Assembly (NCBI RefSeq): GCF_012641335.1
Contig: NZ_JABAID010000007.1
Span: 1 to 64,000 of the forward strand
Direction of reading: 5' to 3'
Origin: Novosphingobium sp. ERN07
GTDB lineage: Bacteria > Pseudomonadota > Alphaproteobacteria > Sphingomonadales > Sphingomonadaceae
DNA length: 64,000 nucleotides
A program made the translations under genes and the position numbers. Within the stretch, counting starts at the first letter, position 1. Every line of letters begins with the position of its first letter. Of the stretch, positions 8,406-17,736 are shown one piece after another. The notes beneath the pieces were generated by a model that was not told the DNA's origin, ran no database searches, and saw nothing but the letters and a program-made list of their open reading frames with translations.

Positions 8406-10346
8406 ATGCTCGGCTTCTTCCGCTCCATGCTCAAATCCCGCATCGGCGCTGCCGTTGCGCTTGTCTTCCTCGGTTTGATCGCGCTGGCCTTTGCCAGCGC
8501 CGATGTCACAGGCAGCGGCTTTGGCGGCATCGCCGGAGGGGACCGCGCGGCCAAGGTCGGGGCGAGCCGTGTCGGCACCGCCGAACTCGGCAAGGCACTG
8601 ACCAACGCCTTCGAACAGGAACGCCAGCGCCAGCCCGGCCTGACGATGCAGCAGTTCCTCGATGCAGGCGGCATGGAAACCGTGCTCACCGGCCTTACCG
8701 ATCGCCTCGCCATTGCGGAATGGGGCAAGCGCCACGGGATGGTTTCCAGCAACCGTCTGGTCGATAGCGAAATCGTCAAGGTTCCGGCATTTCAGGGCGT
8801 CGATGGCAAATTCAGCCAGACCACGTATGAGCAACTCCTCGCCCAGCGCGGGTTGACCGACAAGGAAGTGCGCCAGGATCTGGGTCAGGGCCTGATCGCG
8901 CGCCAGTTGCTGCTGCCTGCCGCTTTCGGCGCGCAGATGGCCGATGAAGCGGTGCAGCGCTATGCCGCGCTGCTGACGGAAAAGCGCGTTGGCTCCATCG
9001 CCATGATCCCGTCGCTTGCTTTCGCCCCGGCCTCGCCGCCCGATGCAAATACGCTCAGCGCGTTCTACAACGCCAACAAGGGCCGCTACATGCAGCCCGA
9101 ACGGCGCACGATCCGCTATCTCGTGGTCGATGAAGCCAGCCTCAAGACGGTGCCTGCACCCACCGAGGCGGAAATCGCCAATCGCTACAAGCAGAACTCG
9201 GCGGTCTATGCCGCGTCGGAACAGCGCACTGTAACCCAAGTCATCGTGCCCACCGAAGCTGCGGCCAAGGCGCTCGCCGCGGAAGTCCGCAGCAACGGCG
9301 CGCTGGATGCCGCAGCCCGCGCCAAGGGCCTCGTCCCCAGCAAGCTTGAAAACCAGACGCGCGATACACTGGCCAACCAGACGGCAAAGGCCGTGGCCGA
9401 CGCAGCCTTCGCCGCCGCGCAAGGCAGTGTCGCCACACCGGCAAAGTCGGCCATCGGCTGGCACGTGGTGAAGGTCGATGCGATCAAGCGCAACGCGGGC
9501 AAAACGCTTGATCAGGCCCGCCCTGAAATCGTCACCGCACTCACGCTGGAAAAGCGCCGCGCCGCGCTGTCCGATCTGGCTGCGCAGGCCGAGCAGGAAA
9601 TCGACGGCGGCACCGGCCTTGCCGATATCGCCAAGACGCTGAATCTCACTGTTGCCACCACCCCGGCGCTGACCGCCGATGGCAGCGTCTATGGTAAGCA
9701 GGGTGAAAAGGTCGCCGCCGACCTCGCCCCGCTGGTGCAGGCCGCGTTTGCGATGGAGCGTGAAGGCGAAGCACAGCTTGCCGAACTCAAAGCCGGTGAA
9801 AAGTTCGCGATCTTCGATGTCGGCCAGCTTACCGCCGCTACGCCCGCTCCGCTCGATCAGATCAAAGCCACCGTCGGCCGCGATTGGGCGGTCGAGCAAG
9901 GCTCCGCCAAGGCCAAGGCCGCTGCCGACAAGATTCTCGCCGCGCTCAACAAGGGCACGCCGATGGCCGAAGCGCTGAAAGCAGCAGGCGTTGCCCTGCC
10001 CGCGCCACAGGCGGTCGATCTGCCCCGCGCTGCGCTCAACCAGATGCAGGGTCAGGTTCCCGCACCGCTGGCCCTCCTCTTCGCGATGGCCAAGGGCAGC
10101 AACAAGCGCCTCGAAGGCCCGAACGGCCAAGGCTGGTATCTCGTCTCGCTGAAAGACATCGTGATCGGCAACGTAAAGCGCGGCGATCAGGTTTTTGCCC
10201 AGGCCGCCCGCTCGTTTGCGGCTGACAGCGGCGATGAATACGCCCAGCAGTTGCGCACCGCCATCCGCAAGGACATCGGCGTCGAACGCAACGCTGCGGG
10301 TATCAAGGCCGTGCGCGACCAGTTGACCGGCGCAAACGCCCAGTAA
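8406..10346 (+). CDS. Periplasmic peptidyl-prolyl isomerase PpiD/SurA-like
   Basis: A 646-residue protein anchored by one N-terminal helix (about 12-33, RIGAAVALVFLGLIALAFAS) and otherwise periplasmic. It has a SurA-like N-terminal region (to about 170) and a parvulin-type region (about 260-370) ending in SAIGWHVVKVDAI, where parvulins close their fold. It should assist folding of secreted proteins at the SecYEG exit. It is upstream of trpE with only 17 bases between, and the pairing ppiD-trpE is widespread in sphingomonads although no functional link is known. Parvulin catalytic residues are not well conserved, so chaperone activity may dominate. Confidence 0.88.
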   Translation: MLGFFRSMLKSRIGAAVALVFLGLIALAFASADVTGSGFGGIAGGDRAAKVGASRVGTAELGKALTNAFEQERQRQPGLTMQQFLDAGGMETVLTGLTDRLAIAEWGKRHGMVSSNRLVDSEIVKVPAFQGVDGKFSQTTYEQLLAQRGLTDKEVRQDLGQGLIARQLLLPAAFGAQMADEAVQRYAALLTEKRVGSIAMIPSLAFAPASPPDANTLSAFYNANKGRYMQPERRTIRYLVVDEASLKTVPAPTEAEIANRYKQNSAVYAASEQRTVTQVIVPTEAAAKALAAEVRSNGALDAAARAKGLVPSKLENQTRDTLANQTAKAVADAAFAAAQGSVATPAKSAIGWHVVKVDAIKRNAGKTLDQARPEIVTALTLEKRRAALSDLAAQAEQEIDGGTGLADIAKTLNLTVATTPALTADGSVYGKQGEKVAADLAPLVQAAFAMEREGEAQLAELKAGEKFAIFDVGQLTAATPAPLDQIKATVGRDWAVEQGSAKAKAAADKILAALNKGTPMAEALKAAGVALPAPQAVDLPRAALNQMQGQVPAPLALLFAMAKGSNKRLEGPNGQGWYLVSLKDIVIGNVKRGDQVFAQAARSFAADSGDEYAQQLRTAIRKDIGVERNAAGIKAVRDQLTGANAQ

Positions 10347-10363
10347 GACCATGCAGTAAGATC

Positions 10364-11902
10364 ATGAACACGCTCACCGCCGAACCGACAACCGCGCTGC
10401 CTGAAAACCACGGCCCCGCGCTCGCCCAGCTTTCCGCCGGAAAGCCAGCGCTGGTCTGGCGCAAGCTGATCGTGGACACTGAAACGCCGGTGGGCGCAGC
10501 GCTCAAGCTGATGGAAAGCGGGCGCGGCGATTTCCTGCTCGAATCCGTGCAGGGCGGCGAAGTGCGTGGGCGCTACAGCCTGCTCGGCATTGATCCCGAT
10601 CTCGTCTTCCGCGCCACCGGTGCCAGCGCCGAAATCAATCGCATCTGGCGGCATGACAAGGCCGCCTTTGCCCCGCTACCCGGCGATGCCCTTGCCGAAC
10701 TGCGCGCCCTCGTCTCCGCCTGCCGGATCGACGTGCCCGCCGCTCTGCCCCCGGCACTTGCCTGTCTGGTCGGCTATTTCGGCTACGAAACCATCGGCTT
10801 GGTCGAAAACCTCCCCCGGCCCGCGCAAAGCGATCTTGTCCTGCCCGACATGTTGTTCACCCGCCCCACCGTGGTGCTGGTGTTTGATCGCCTGTCTGAC
10901 GAACTCTTCGCCATCGCGCCCGTATGGGCCGAAGGCGGCGCACCCGAACATCTGCTCGAAGCCGCTGCCGAACGCATCGACAACGCCTTGCGCAAACTGG
11001 CTGATCCGGTTCCCGCCGAAACGCGCCTTGCGCAAAGCGTGGACGTCACCCCGCAACCGGTCATGCCCGCGTCGAACTATGCCAGCATGGTCACCCGCGC
11101 GAAGGACTATATCGAGGCCGGAGACATCTTTCAGGTCGTCCTCGCCCAGCGCTTCACCGCACCGTTCCCGCTGCCGCCCATCGCGCTCTACCGGTCCTTG
11201 CGCCGCATCAACCCCTCGCCCTTCCTCTATTTCCTCGACATGCCGGGCTTCGCGCTCACCGGCTCCAGCCCGGAAATCCTCGTCCGCATTCGTGACGGCG
11301 AAGTCACCATCCGCCCCATCGCTGGCACCCGCCCGCGCGGCAAGACGCCGGAGGAAGACCGCGCCAACGAACTGAGCTTGCTCGACGATCCCAAGGAACG
11401 CGCCGAACACCTGATGCTGCTCGACCTTGGCCGCAACGATGTGGGCCGCGTGGCCAAGGCAGGCACGGTCAAAGTCACCGAAAGCTACACCGTCGAACGC
11501 TACAGCCACGTCATGCACATCGTCTCGAACGTGGTCGGCCAACTCGACACAACCCGTGCTGACAGCGTGGACGCCCTCTTCGCCGGTTTCCCGGCAGGCA
11601 CCGTCAGCGGCGCCCCCAAGGTCCGCGCGTGTGAAATCATCGCGGAACTCGAACCCGAAACCCGCGGTGCCTATGCTGGCGGCGTCGGCTATTTCGCCCC
11701 CGATGGCTCGGTCGATAGCTGCATCGTCCTGCGCACCGGCGTAATCAAGGACGGCGTCCTCCACGCGCAGGCGGGCGCAGGCATCGTGGCAGACAGCAAC
11801 CCCGAATACGAACAGCGCGAATGCGAATTGAAAAGCGGCGCTCTGTTCGCCGCCGCCCGCGAAGCCGTCCGTGTCGCCACAGAACCGAAGTTTGGCCAAT
11901 GA
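10364..11902 (+). CDS. trpE: Anthranilate synthase component I
   Basis: A 512-residue chorismate-binding enzyme, first committed step of tryptophan synthesis, using ammonia supplied by TrpG. The N-terminal LLES segment (FLLESVQGGE, about residues 48-57) is the conserved tryptophan feedback site. The catalytic half carries PIAGTRPRGKTPEEDRANEL, LLDLGRNDVGRVAKAGTVKV and YSHVMHIVSNVVG. Its stop overlaps the trpG ATG (ATGA). It heads the compact trpE-trpG-trpD-trpC run and probably shares a promoter with ppiD. Confidence 0.97.
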   Translation: MNTLTAEPTTALPENHGPALAQLSAGKPALVWRKLIVDTETPVGAALKLMESGRGDFLLESVQGGEVRGRYSLLGIDPDLVFRATGASAEINRIWRHDKAAFAPLPGDALAELRALVSACRIDVPAALPPALACLVGYFGYETIGLVENLPRPAQSDLVLPDMLFTRPTVVLVFDRLSDELFAIAPVWAEGGAPEHLLEAAAERIDNALRKLADPVPAETRLAQSVDVTPQPVMPASNYASMVTRAKDYIEAGDIFQVVLAQRFTAPFPLPPIALYRSLRRINPSPFLYFLDMPGFALTGSSPEILVRIRDGEVTIRPIAGTRPRGKTPEEDRANELSLLDDPKERAEHLMLLDLGRNDVGRVAKAGTVKVTESYTVERYSHVMHIVSNVVGQLDTTRADSVDALFAGFPAGTVSGAPKVRACEIIAELEPETRGAYAGGVGYFAPDGSVDSCIVLRTGVIKDGVLHAQAGAGIVADSNPEYEQRECELKSGALFAAAREAVRVATEPKFGQ

Positions 11903-12486
11903 TCCTCGTCATCGACAACTACGACAGCTTCACCTGGAACCTCGTCCATTACCTGATGGAAATGGGTGCGGAGGTTGAAGTCGTGCGCAACGATGCGCTC
12001 ACGGCGGAACAGGCGATCAAGACCGGTGCGCAAGGGTTTCTGCTCTCGCCCGGTCCCTGCACGCCCAACGAGGCAGGCATCAGCCTCGATCTCGTCGGCG
12101 CGGCGGCGGATGCCAAGCTGCCGCTGCTGGGTGTGTGCCTCGGCCACCAGTCCATCGGCCAGTATTTCGGCGGCAGAGTCGTGCGCGGCGGTTTGATGCA
12201 CGGCAAGACCAGCCCCGTCACGCACGATGGCACCGGCGTGTTCGAAGGCCTGCCCAGCCCCTTCATCGCCACCCGCTATCACTCGCTGATCGTGACCGAC
12301 ATTCCGACTTGTCTCGCGGTCAACGCGCAGTCCGATGACACGCACGTCATGGGCTTCCGCCACACGTCGTTGCCGATCCACGGCGTGCAGTTCCACCCGG
12401 AAAGCATCGCCACCGAACACGGCCACGCGATGGTCGCGAACTTCCTCAAGATTTGCGGCATCAAGACCAACCCGCTGCCTGCATGA
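11899..12486 (+). CDS. trpG: Anthranilate synthase component II (glutamine amidotransferase)
   Basis: A 195-residue class I glutaminase with nucleophile C80 (LLGVCLGHQSIG), H166 and E168 (GVQFHPESIATEHG), and the LLSPGPCTPNEAG loop. It releases ammonia for TrpE and may also serve aminodeoxychorismate synthase, since no separate pabA is seen here. The ATG at 11899 is the conserved start and overlaps the trpE stop; its own stop overlaps the trpD ATG. Translational coupling throughout is evident. Confidence 0.96.
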   Translation: MILVIDNYDSFTWNLVHYLMEMGAEVEVVRNDALTAEQAIKTGAQGFLLSPGPCTPNEAGISLDLVGAAADAKLPLLGVCLGHQSIGQYFGGRVVRGGLMHGKTSPVTHDGTGVFEGLPSPFIATRYHSLIVTDIPTCLAVNAQSDDTHVMGFRHTSLPIHGVQFHPESIATEHGHAMVANFLKICGIKTNPLPA

Positions 12487-13472
12487 GCCTGCCTGACTTA
12501 ACCCACGCGCTAGAGGAAGTAGAAGCCGAACAGGCCTTCGCCGCGATCCTTGACGGAACCGTGCCGGACGATGCCATCGTGCAGTTCCTCATCGCACTGT
12601 CCGACCGGGGCGAGACGGCATCGGAAATCGCCGGCGCCGCCCGCGCGATGCGCGCACGCATGATCCCGGTCAGTGCGCCCGCCAATGCCATCGACGTTTG
12701 CGGCACCGGCGGCGACGGGCACCACACGCTCAACGTCTCCACCGCCGTCAGCCTCGTCGTCGCGGCCTGTGGCGTGCCTGTGGCCAAGCACGGCAACCGC
12801 GCTGCCAGTTCCAAGGCTGGCGCTGCCGACACACTCGAAGCGCTCGGCCTCAACCTTGATCGCGCAGTGGAAACCGCTCAGGAAACGCTGAACGATCTGG
12901 GTATCTGCTTCCTCTTCGCCGCCCGCCACCATCCGTCGATGGGCCGCATCATGCCCATCCGCAAGGCATTGGGCCGCCGCACCATCTTCAACCTGATGGG
13001 GCCGCTGGCCAACCCTGCGAACGTCCGCCGCCAGCTCGTCGGCATCGCGCGCCCCGCTTACGTCCCAATCTATGCCGAAGCGATCCGCCGCCTCGGCACG
13101 GACCACAGCATGGTCATTTCGGGCGACGAAGGGCTGGACGAACTCAGCCTCGCCGGTGGCAACGAATTGGCCGAAGTACGCGATGGCGAAGTGTTGATGC
13201 GCCGCGTCACCCCGCAAGACGCAGGCCTTCCGACGGCCCCTGTCGAAGCGCTGCGCGGCGGTGACGCTGCCTACAACGCCGCCGCCCTGCGCGCCCTGCT
13301 TCAGGGCGAGGAAGGCCCCTATCGCAACGCCGTCCTGTTCAACGCCGCCGCCGCGCTGATCGTGGCGGGAGAGGTGAAGGACTGGCACGAAGGCGTCGAA
13401 GAAGCTGCCGAGGCCCTCGACAAGGGCCTCGCCAACGCGCTGCTGAACTGCTGGATCGCAGCGCTACGTTGA
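12483..13472 (+). CDS. trpD: Anthranilate phosphoribosyltransferase
   Basis: A 329-residue enzyme attaching phosphoribose from PRPP to anthranilate. Family motifs: DVCGTGGDGHHTLNVSTAVS (PRPP site), KHGNRAASSKAGAADTLEAL and PLANPANVRRQLVGI. I start it at the ATG overlapping the trpG stop (ATGA), matching the usual N-terminus, not at the upstream in-frame ATG inside trpG. It is followed by a large palindromic repeat before trpC. Confidence 0.97.
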   Translation: MSLPDLTHALEEVEAEQAFAAILDGTVPDDAIVQFLIALSDRGETASEIAGAARAMRARMIPVSAPANAIDVCGTGGDGHHTLNVSTAVSLVVAACGVPVAKHGNRAASSKAGAADTLEALGLNLDRAVETAQETLNDLGICFLFAARHHPSMGRIMPIRKALGRRTIFNLMGPLANPANVRRQLVGIARPAYVPIYAEAIRRLGTDHSMVISGDEGLDELSLAGGNELAEVRDGEVLMRRVTPQDAGLPTAPVEALRGGDAAYNAAALRALLQGEEGPYRNAVLFNAAAALIVAGEVKDWHEGVEEAAEALDKGLANALLNCWIAALR

Positions 13473-13474
13473 TC

Positions 13475-13548
13475 TTTCGACAAGCTCAGGACGAGCGGGT
13501 CGCAGAAAACTGGCTTAAAACACCGCTCGTCCTGAGCTTGTCGAAGGA
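13475..13548. repeat. Intergenic palindromic repeat within the trp operon
   Basis: TTCGACAAGCTCAGGACGAG plus CGG at 13476-13498 is matched by its exact reverse complement at 13523-13545, giving a 23-bp perfect stem separated by 24 bases. This sequence is a well-known dispersed intergenic palindrome in sphingomonads and other proteobacteria. It occupies nearly the whole trpD-trpC gap, so the trpC message must pass through it; it could lower trpC expression or protect the upstream RNA. Confidence 0.9.
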
Positions 13549-13574
13549 CCGGTTTCAACGCTAAGGCACGCCCG

Positions 13575-14363
13575 ATGACCGACAAGCTCACCGAAATCTG
13601 CGATACCAAGCGCACCGAAGTCGCCGCTCGCAAGGCCGCGGTTCCCGTCAGCGAACTCGCCGCCCGCGCCAGCGAGCAGAGCGCGCCGCGCGGCTTCGAG
13701 GCCGCTCTCCGGGCCAAAGCCGCCACCGGCTATGCCCTGATTGCCGAAATCAAGAAGGCCAGCCCTTCCAAGGGCCTGATCCGCCCCGATTTTCACCCCG
13801 CCGCCCACGCCCGCGCCTATCAGGCCGGTGGAGCCGCCTGCCTCTCGATCCTCACGGACGCCCCCTATTTTCAGGGGCACGAGGATTACCTGATCGAAGC
13901 CCGCGCCGCCTGCACGCTGCCGGTGATCCGCAAGGATTTCATGGTCGATCCCTGGCAGTGCCTTGAAGCGCGCGCCATCGGGGCCGACGCCATCCTGATC
14001 ATTGCCGCCGCGCTATCGGACAGCCAGATGGCCGAAATCGAAGCCGCCGCCCGCGAACAGGGCATGGACGCGCTCGTCGAAGTCCACAACGAAGCGGAAA
14101 TGGAGCGCGCCGCGCGCCTCCAATCCCGCCTGATCGGCGTCAACAACCGCGATCTGAAGCGCTTCGTCACCGATCTCGGCACAACCGAACGCCTCGCCCC
14201 CCTCGCCCCTGAAGGCACGCTGCTCGTGGCCGAAAGCGGCATAAACACCCACGCCGACCTGCTCCGCCTCGAAAAATGCGGCGCGCGCACCTTCCTGGTG
14301 GGCGAAAGCCTGATGCGGCAGGCGGATGTTGAGGCGGCGACGCGGGAACTGTTGCAGGGCTGA
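13575..14363 (+). CDS. trpC: Indole-3-glycerol phosphate synthase
   Basis: A 262-residue TIM-barrel enzyme closing the indole ring. Recognisable are [20 protein letters not shown] (catalytic Lys region), [38 protein letters not shown] and [13 protein letters not shown] (phosphate-binding end). It stands alone, not fused to TrpF as in enterobacteria; trpF, trpB and trpA are not in the window. It is separated from trpD by 102 bases occupied by a palindrome and is followed convergently by the NYN gene. Confidence 0.97.
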   Translation: MTDKLTEICDTKRTEVAARKAAVPVSELAARASEQSAPRGFEAALRAKAATGYALIAEIKKASPSKGLIRPDFHPAAHARAYQAGGAACLSILTDAPYFQGHEDYLIEARAACTLPVIRKDFMVDPWQCLEARAIGADAILIIAAALSDSQMAEIEAAAREQGMDALVEVHNEAEMERAARLQSRLIGVNNRDLKRFVTDLGTTERLAPLAPEGTLLVAESGINTHADLLRLEKCGARTFLVGESLMRQADVEAATRELLQG

Positions 14364-14380
14364 AACGGATCGGCGCCGCC

Positions 14381-15127
14381 TCAGGCAGCCTTTGCCGCCC
14401 CGAAGATGCGGATGCTGCGCCGACCGGTGTTATCCTTGGCTACTTCAAAGCCGTCGCATCGGCTGAAGACCTGCCCCCAATTCGAACCGCCGTGCTCGCT
14501 GGCACCGATGCCACGTTTACCCAGCGTGCAGCCGAGCGTCTGGAGGGAAACCCACCCTTCCTTGCCCGCAAGGCGACCGATTTCCTGAAGAATTGCTGGC
14601 CAATTCGGTCCTGTGGCATTAGTTGGCACAGATACGATGGCCTTTGCCTGTGGAGGCTGTGGCACCGCAGCCGTGACAACCTGTTCAGCCTCCGCTTTCA
14701 CCTCGAAAAATTTGGCACAGGTCTGCCGATACTTCTGGTCTGTCTTCTCGGTGCCGAACCCATAGGCGTCAAATCCTTCGGCGCGGCAGAACGATGTCAG
14801 CGCAATAAAGTCACGATCGCTCGAAACGATGCACAGCGCGTCACATTTGCCCGTCAGCAAAAATCGCATCGCATCGACCACCAGCGCGATATCGGCAGCA
14901 TTCTTGCCCGCTTGCGAAGGAGTCACCTGCCGCGCTTCGATAACATTCTGGCGCAGGAACTCTACCCACGGCTTCGCCGCAGGGTTGGTGAAATCTCCAT
15001 AGGAAAGCTGGATGATCGGCCGCCCCAGCTTAAACACGTGCGGCAGAACTTCGCGCATCAGCGAAGGCTGGATGTTCTCAGCATCGACCAGCAGCGCAAT
15101 GCGGCGTTTCTCGGCGTCTTGAATCAT
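14381..15127 (-). CDS. NYN-domain protein with C-terminal LOTUS/OST-HTH-like domain
   Basis: A 248-residue protein. Residues about 8-145 form a NYN (PIN-like) nuclease domain of the LabA/DUF88 type: the acidic residues of IALLVDAENIQPS, KNAADIALVVDAM and LCIVSSDRDFIALTSFCRAE correspond to the metal-binding site. After a Pro/Ala linker, residues about 178-240 (NWPAILQEIGRLAGKEGWVS to DGFEVAKDN) resemble the OST-HTH/LOTUS domain, which binds RNA or recruits helicases in eukaryotes. This suggests an RNA-targeted endonuclease; the substrate is unknown. ATG at 15127 or GTG at 15133 could start it. The gene is monocistronic, convergent with trpC. Confidence 0.85.
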   Translation of the reverse strand: MIQDAEKRRIALLVDAENIQPSLMREVLPHVFKLGRPIIQLSYGDFTNPAAKPWVEFLRQNVIEARQVTPSQAGKNAADIALVVDAMRFLLTGKCDALCIVSSDRDFIALTSFCRAEGFDAYGFGTEKTDQKYRQTCAKFFEVKAEAEQVVTAAVPQPPQAKAIVSVPTNATGPNWPAILQEIGRLAGKEGWVSLQTLGCTLGKRGIGASEHGGSNWGQVFSRCDGFEVAKDNTGRRSIRIFGAAKAA

Positions 15128-15198
15128 TGCCACGACAATGCGGGATTGAGGCTAACAAATCCTCAAGAGCCTCGCCGATCCGGCGCAGGTCTTGTCGC

Positions 15199-17736
15199 CT
15201 ACAGTTCCCGCAAGACCTGCGCCGGTCGGGTGCGCAGCAGGCCCAACGATCCGCCGACAGCCAGCACGATCACCAGCCCCACGCCTGCACCCAGAACGCC
15301 CAGAATCCGGGACCAATCGGGCAGCCAGTCGAACTCGAACAGCCATACCACCACAGCCCACGCCACGCCGCTGCCCAGTGCCAGCGCTAAAATGCACAGA
15401 AATGCACCTAGAAGCACATACTCGGCCATAAGCAGCACCAGAAGCTGCCTGCGGCTCGCGCCAAGCACCCTGAGAATCACGTTGTCATAGGTCTTGCGCT
15501 CGCGCGCGGCAGCGATGGCGCCTGCCAGCACCGCCATGCCCGAGAGCACCGCGACGCTCGCCGCGGCAAGGATCGCCGTGCCCATCTGCGACAGGATTTC
15601 GCGCGCCTGCCCTAGCACCGGCCCGATTTCGACCACCGAGCTTGATGGCAGCGCTTTGACCAGCCCGCCAAGGATCGCGCGGCGCACTTCCGGCGTTTTT
15701 TCCTTTTGCGGCAAACTGATAGTCGCCGCCAGATTGTGCGGCGCATCGGCAATCGCATTGGGGCTGAACACCAGCACGTAGTTGAAGCCCATGTTCTCCC
15801 AATCGATCCGCCGGAACGATGCGATCCTGGCCGAGCGTTCAACCCCCAGAATCGAAACGGAAATTCGGTCGCCCAGCTTCAGATTCAAAACCTTGCTGAG
15901 TTCATCGTCCACCGAAACCAGCGGCTCCCCGGCGTAATCCTTGGGCCACCATGCGCCCGCCGTCAGCATATTGCCCTGCGGCACTTCGTCGGCATAAGTC
16001 AGCCCGCGATCTCCGCGCAAAGGCCAAGCGTTTTCAGGGATTTCCTTGAGATCAGCCACCCGCGTCATCGCGCTTTCGGGACCATAGGCGACGATGCTGC
16101 CGCGCAACGCGGGCACCTCGCGCAGGTCTGCACCGGGTGCAGCGGCCTTTACGATAGCGTTGAAATCGCGCACTTTTTTCAAAGGCAGATCGAGCACGAA
16201 GTAATCCGGCGCCTTGTTCGGCACCCGCTGCGCGATATTGCCATCAAGGCTGGTCTGCACGCCTGCCAGCAGCACGAAGGCCGATAGGCCGAAGCCCAGC
16301 GCCACCACCAGCGCTGAAGTTTGCGCGCCCGGCCTGTGCAGGTTCGCCAGCGCCATCCGCGCAATCGTGCCTTTGGGCTTGGGCATCCGCGCCGCCAGCC
16401 GCTGCACGCCCCAGCCGAGCGCGGAAAGCAGCAAGAACAGCGCCGCCGCGCCGCCCAAAAAACCCGCCGCAAGCAGCTTTTGCGGTGCGGTCAGCACTGC
16501 CAGCGCAGCGATTCCGCCAAGGCCCAACGCCACCGGCAGCACCGCCCCGCGCCAGCCGCCCGCCAGCGGGCTGACCCGCGCGCGCATCAGCGCCATCGCC
16601 GGAAAGCTCCGCGCCCGCACCAAGGGCGGCGCGGCAAAGGTCAGCGCGATCAGCGCGCCGTATGTTGCGGCGATGGCCAATGCGGCAAAGTCCAGCACCA
16701 AGCCCGGCTCGATTGGCAGCAACCCTTGCAATGCCCGGCCCAGCAAGGGCGTGACGCCCACGCCGATTACCAGCCCTACGCCAATCGCCAGCGCCGATGC
16801 CGCCGCCAGTTGCAGCAGATATATCCGTGCGATGTCGCCACTCGACGCGCCAAGAATCTTGAGCGTGGCAATGCTTCCCCGCCGCGCCTCAAGGTAGGAA
16901 TTCACGCCGTTGCCGATGCCGATCCCGGCAATTGCCAGCGCCGCCAGCGCCACCAGCACCAGAAACTGCCCCATGCGCGAAACGAAGCGGTCCAGCCCCG
17001 GTGAGGCCTTTTCGCGCGTGCGCACTTCGTATCCGGCGAGCGGGAAGCGTTCCTTGATGCTATTACCCAGCGCCACCGCATCGGCGGATGCAGGCAGTTT
17101 CAGCCGCAGCTTGCTGCGCACCATCGATCCCGGCTGCACCAGCTTCGAAGCATCAAGCGCCGCCTTGCTCACGATCACCGTAGGGCCGAGCGAGAAACCC
17201 TCGACCAGCCGATCCGGCTCCGATCCGATCACCCCGCCAACGGTCAGAACAGCCTCGCCAATGCGCAAGGAATCTCCGGCTTTGACGTCAAGACGGTCAG
17301 CCACGCCCGACGCGATCCACGCGGTCATGCCCTGTGGCGCGCCTGCCTGCCTGCCGCCTGCCAGCGTAAACCGCCCGTAAAGCGGCCATTTTGCGTCCAC
17401 CGCCTTCAGTTCTACAGGCGTTGTCCGCGTATCCGCACCCGGCACGCGCGCCATAGCCTGCAACCGTGCACCTTCGGAAAGCTCGCCCAAAGCCGCAATC
17501 GCCGCGCGTTCTTCCGGCGCGGGCGCGCGCGCAGCCAGCGTGAATTCCAGATCCGCACCGAGCATCTCGCGCCCGCGCGTGGCCAATTCGCGCTCTATGG
17601 CTCCGGTCAGCGTGCCGATGGCCGAAAGCGCCGCCGTGCCCAGCACAAGGCACACCAGCAACAGACGCAACCCCTTGAACCGCCAGTCCAATCCGCGCCG
17701 GGCCAGCCGCCATGCGGCGCTCCACGACAGGTTCAT
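15199..17736 (-). CDS. ABC transporter permease, FtsX/MacB type (YbbP-like)
   Basis: An 845-residue membrane protein with an N-terminal helix (GLRLLLVCLVLGTAALSAIG), a large periplasmic domain, and two FtsX-type four-helix permease blocks: about 255-400 (FLVLVALAALAIAGIGIGNG, YLEARRGSIATLKILGASSG) and the C-terminal part (NVILRVLGASRRQLLVLLMA). This double layout is that of the YbbA-YbbP group, thought to extract or move lipids or hydrophobic compounds from the membrane. The ATG at 17736 overlaps the stop of the ATPase gene by four bases. Together with the divergent esterase (TesA-like) this matches the conserved ybbP-ybbA-tesA arrangement. Confidence 0.9.
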   Translation of the reverse strand: MNLSWSAAWRLARRGLDWRFKGLRLLLVCLVLGTAALSAIGTLTGAIERELATRGREMLGADLEFTLAARAPAPEERAAIAALGELSEGARLQAMARVPGADTRTTPVELKAVDAKWPLYGRFTLAGGRQAGAPQGMTAWIASGVADRLDVKAGDSLRIGEAVLTVGGVIGSEPDRLVEGFSLGPTVIVSKAALDASKLVQPGSMVRSKLRLKLPASADAVALGNSIKERFPLAGYEVRTREKASPGLDRFVSRMGQFLVLVALAALAIAGIGIGNGVNSYLEARRGSIATLKILGASSGDIARIYLLQLAAASALAIGVGLVIGVGVTPLLGRALQGLLPIEPGLVLDFAALAIAATYGALIALTFAAPPLVRARSFPAMALMRARVSPLAGGWRGAVLPVALGLGGIAALAVLTAPQKLLAAGFLGGAAALFLLLSALGWGVQRLAARMPKPKGTIARMALANLHRPGAQTSALVVALGFGLSAFVLLAGVQTSLDGNIAQRVPNKAPDYFVLDLPLKKVRDFNAIVKAAAPGADLREVPALRGSIVAYGPESAMTRVADLKEIPENAWPLRGDRGLTYADEVPQGNMLTAGAWWPKDYAGEPLVSVDDELSKVLNLKLGDRISVSILGVERSARIASFRRIDWENMGFNYVLVFSPNAIADAPHNLAATISLPQKEKTPEVRRAILGGLVKALPSSSVVEIGPVLGQAREILSQMGTAILAAASVAVLSGMAVLAGAIAAARERKTYDNVILRVLGASRRQLLVLLMAEYVLLGAFLCILALALGSGVAWAVVVWLFEFDWLPDWSRILGVLGAGVGLVIVLAVGGSLGLLRTRPAQVLREL

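Noticed and set aside
8325..10352. A 675-codon frame opposite ppiD
   Set aside because: Antisense shadow of a GC-rich gene; composition rich in Gly, Arg and Cys, no domain.
10676..13388. Long minus-strand frames opposite trpE, trpG and trpD
   Set aside because: They lie wholly inside certain trp genes and show the low-complexity character typical of antisense frames.
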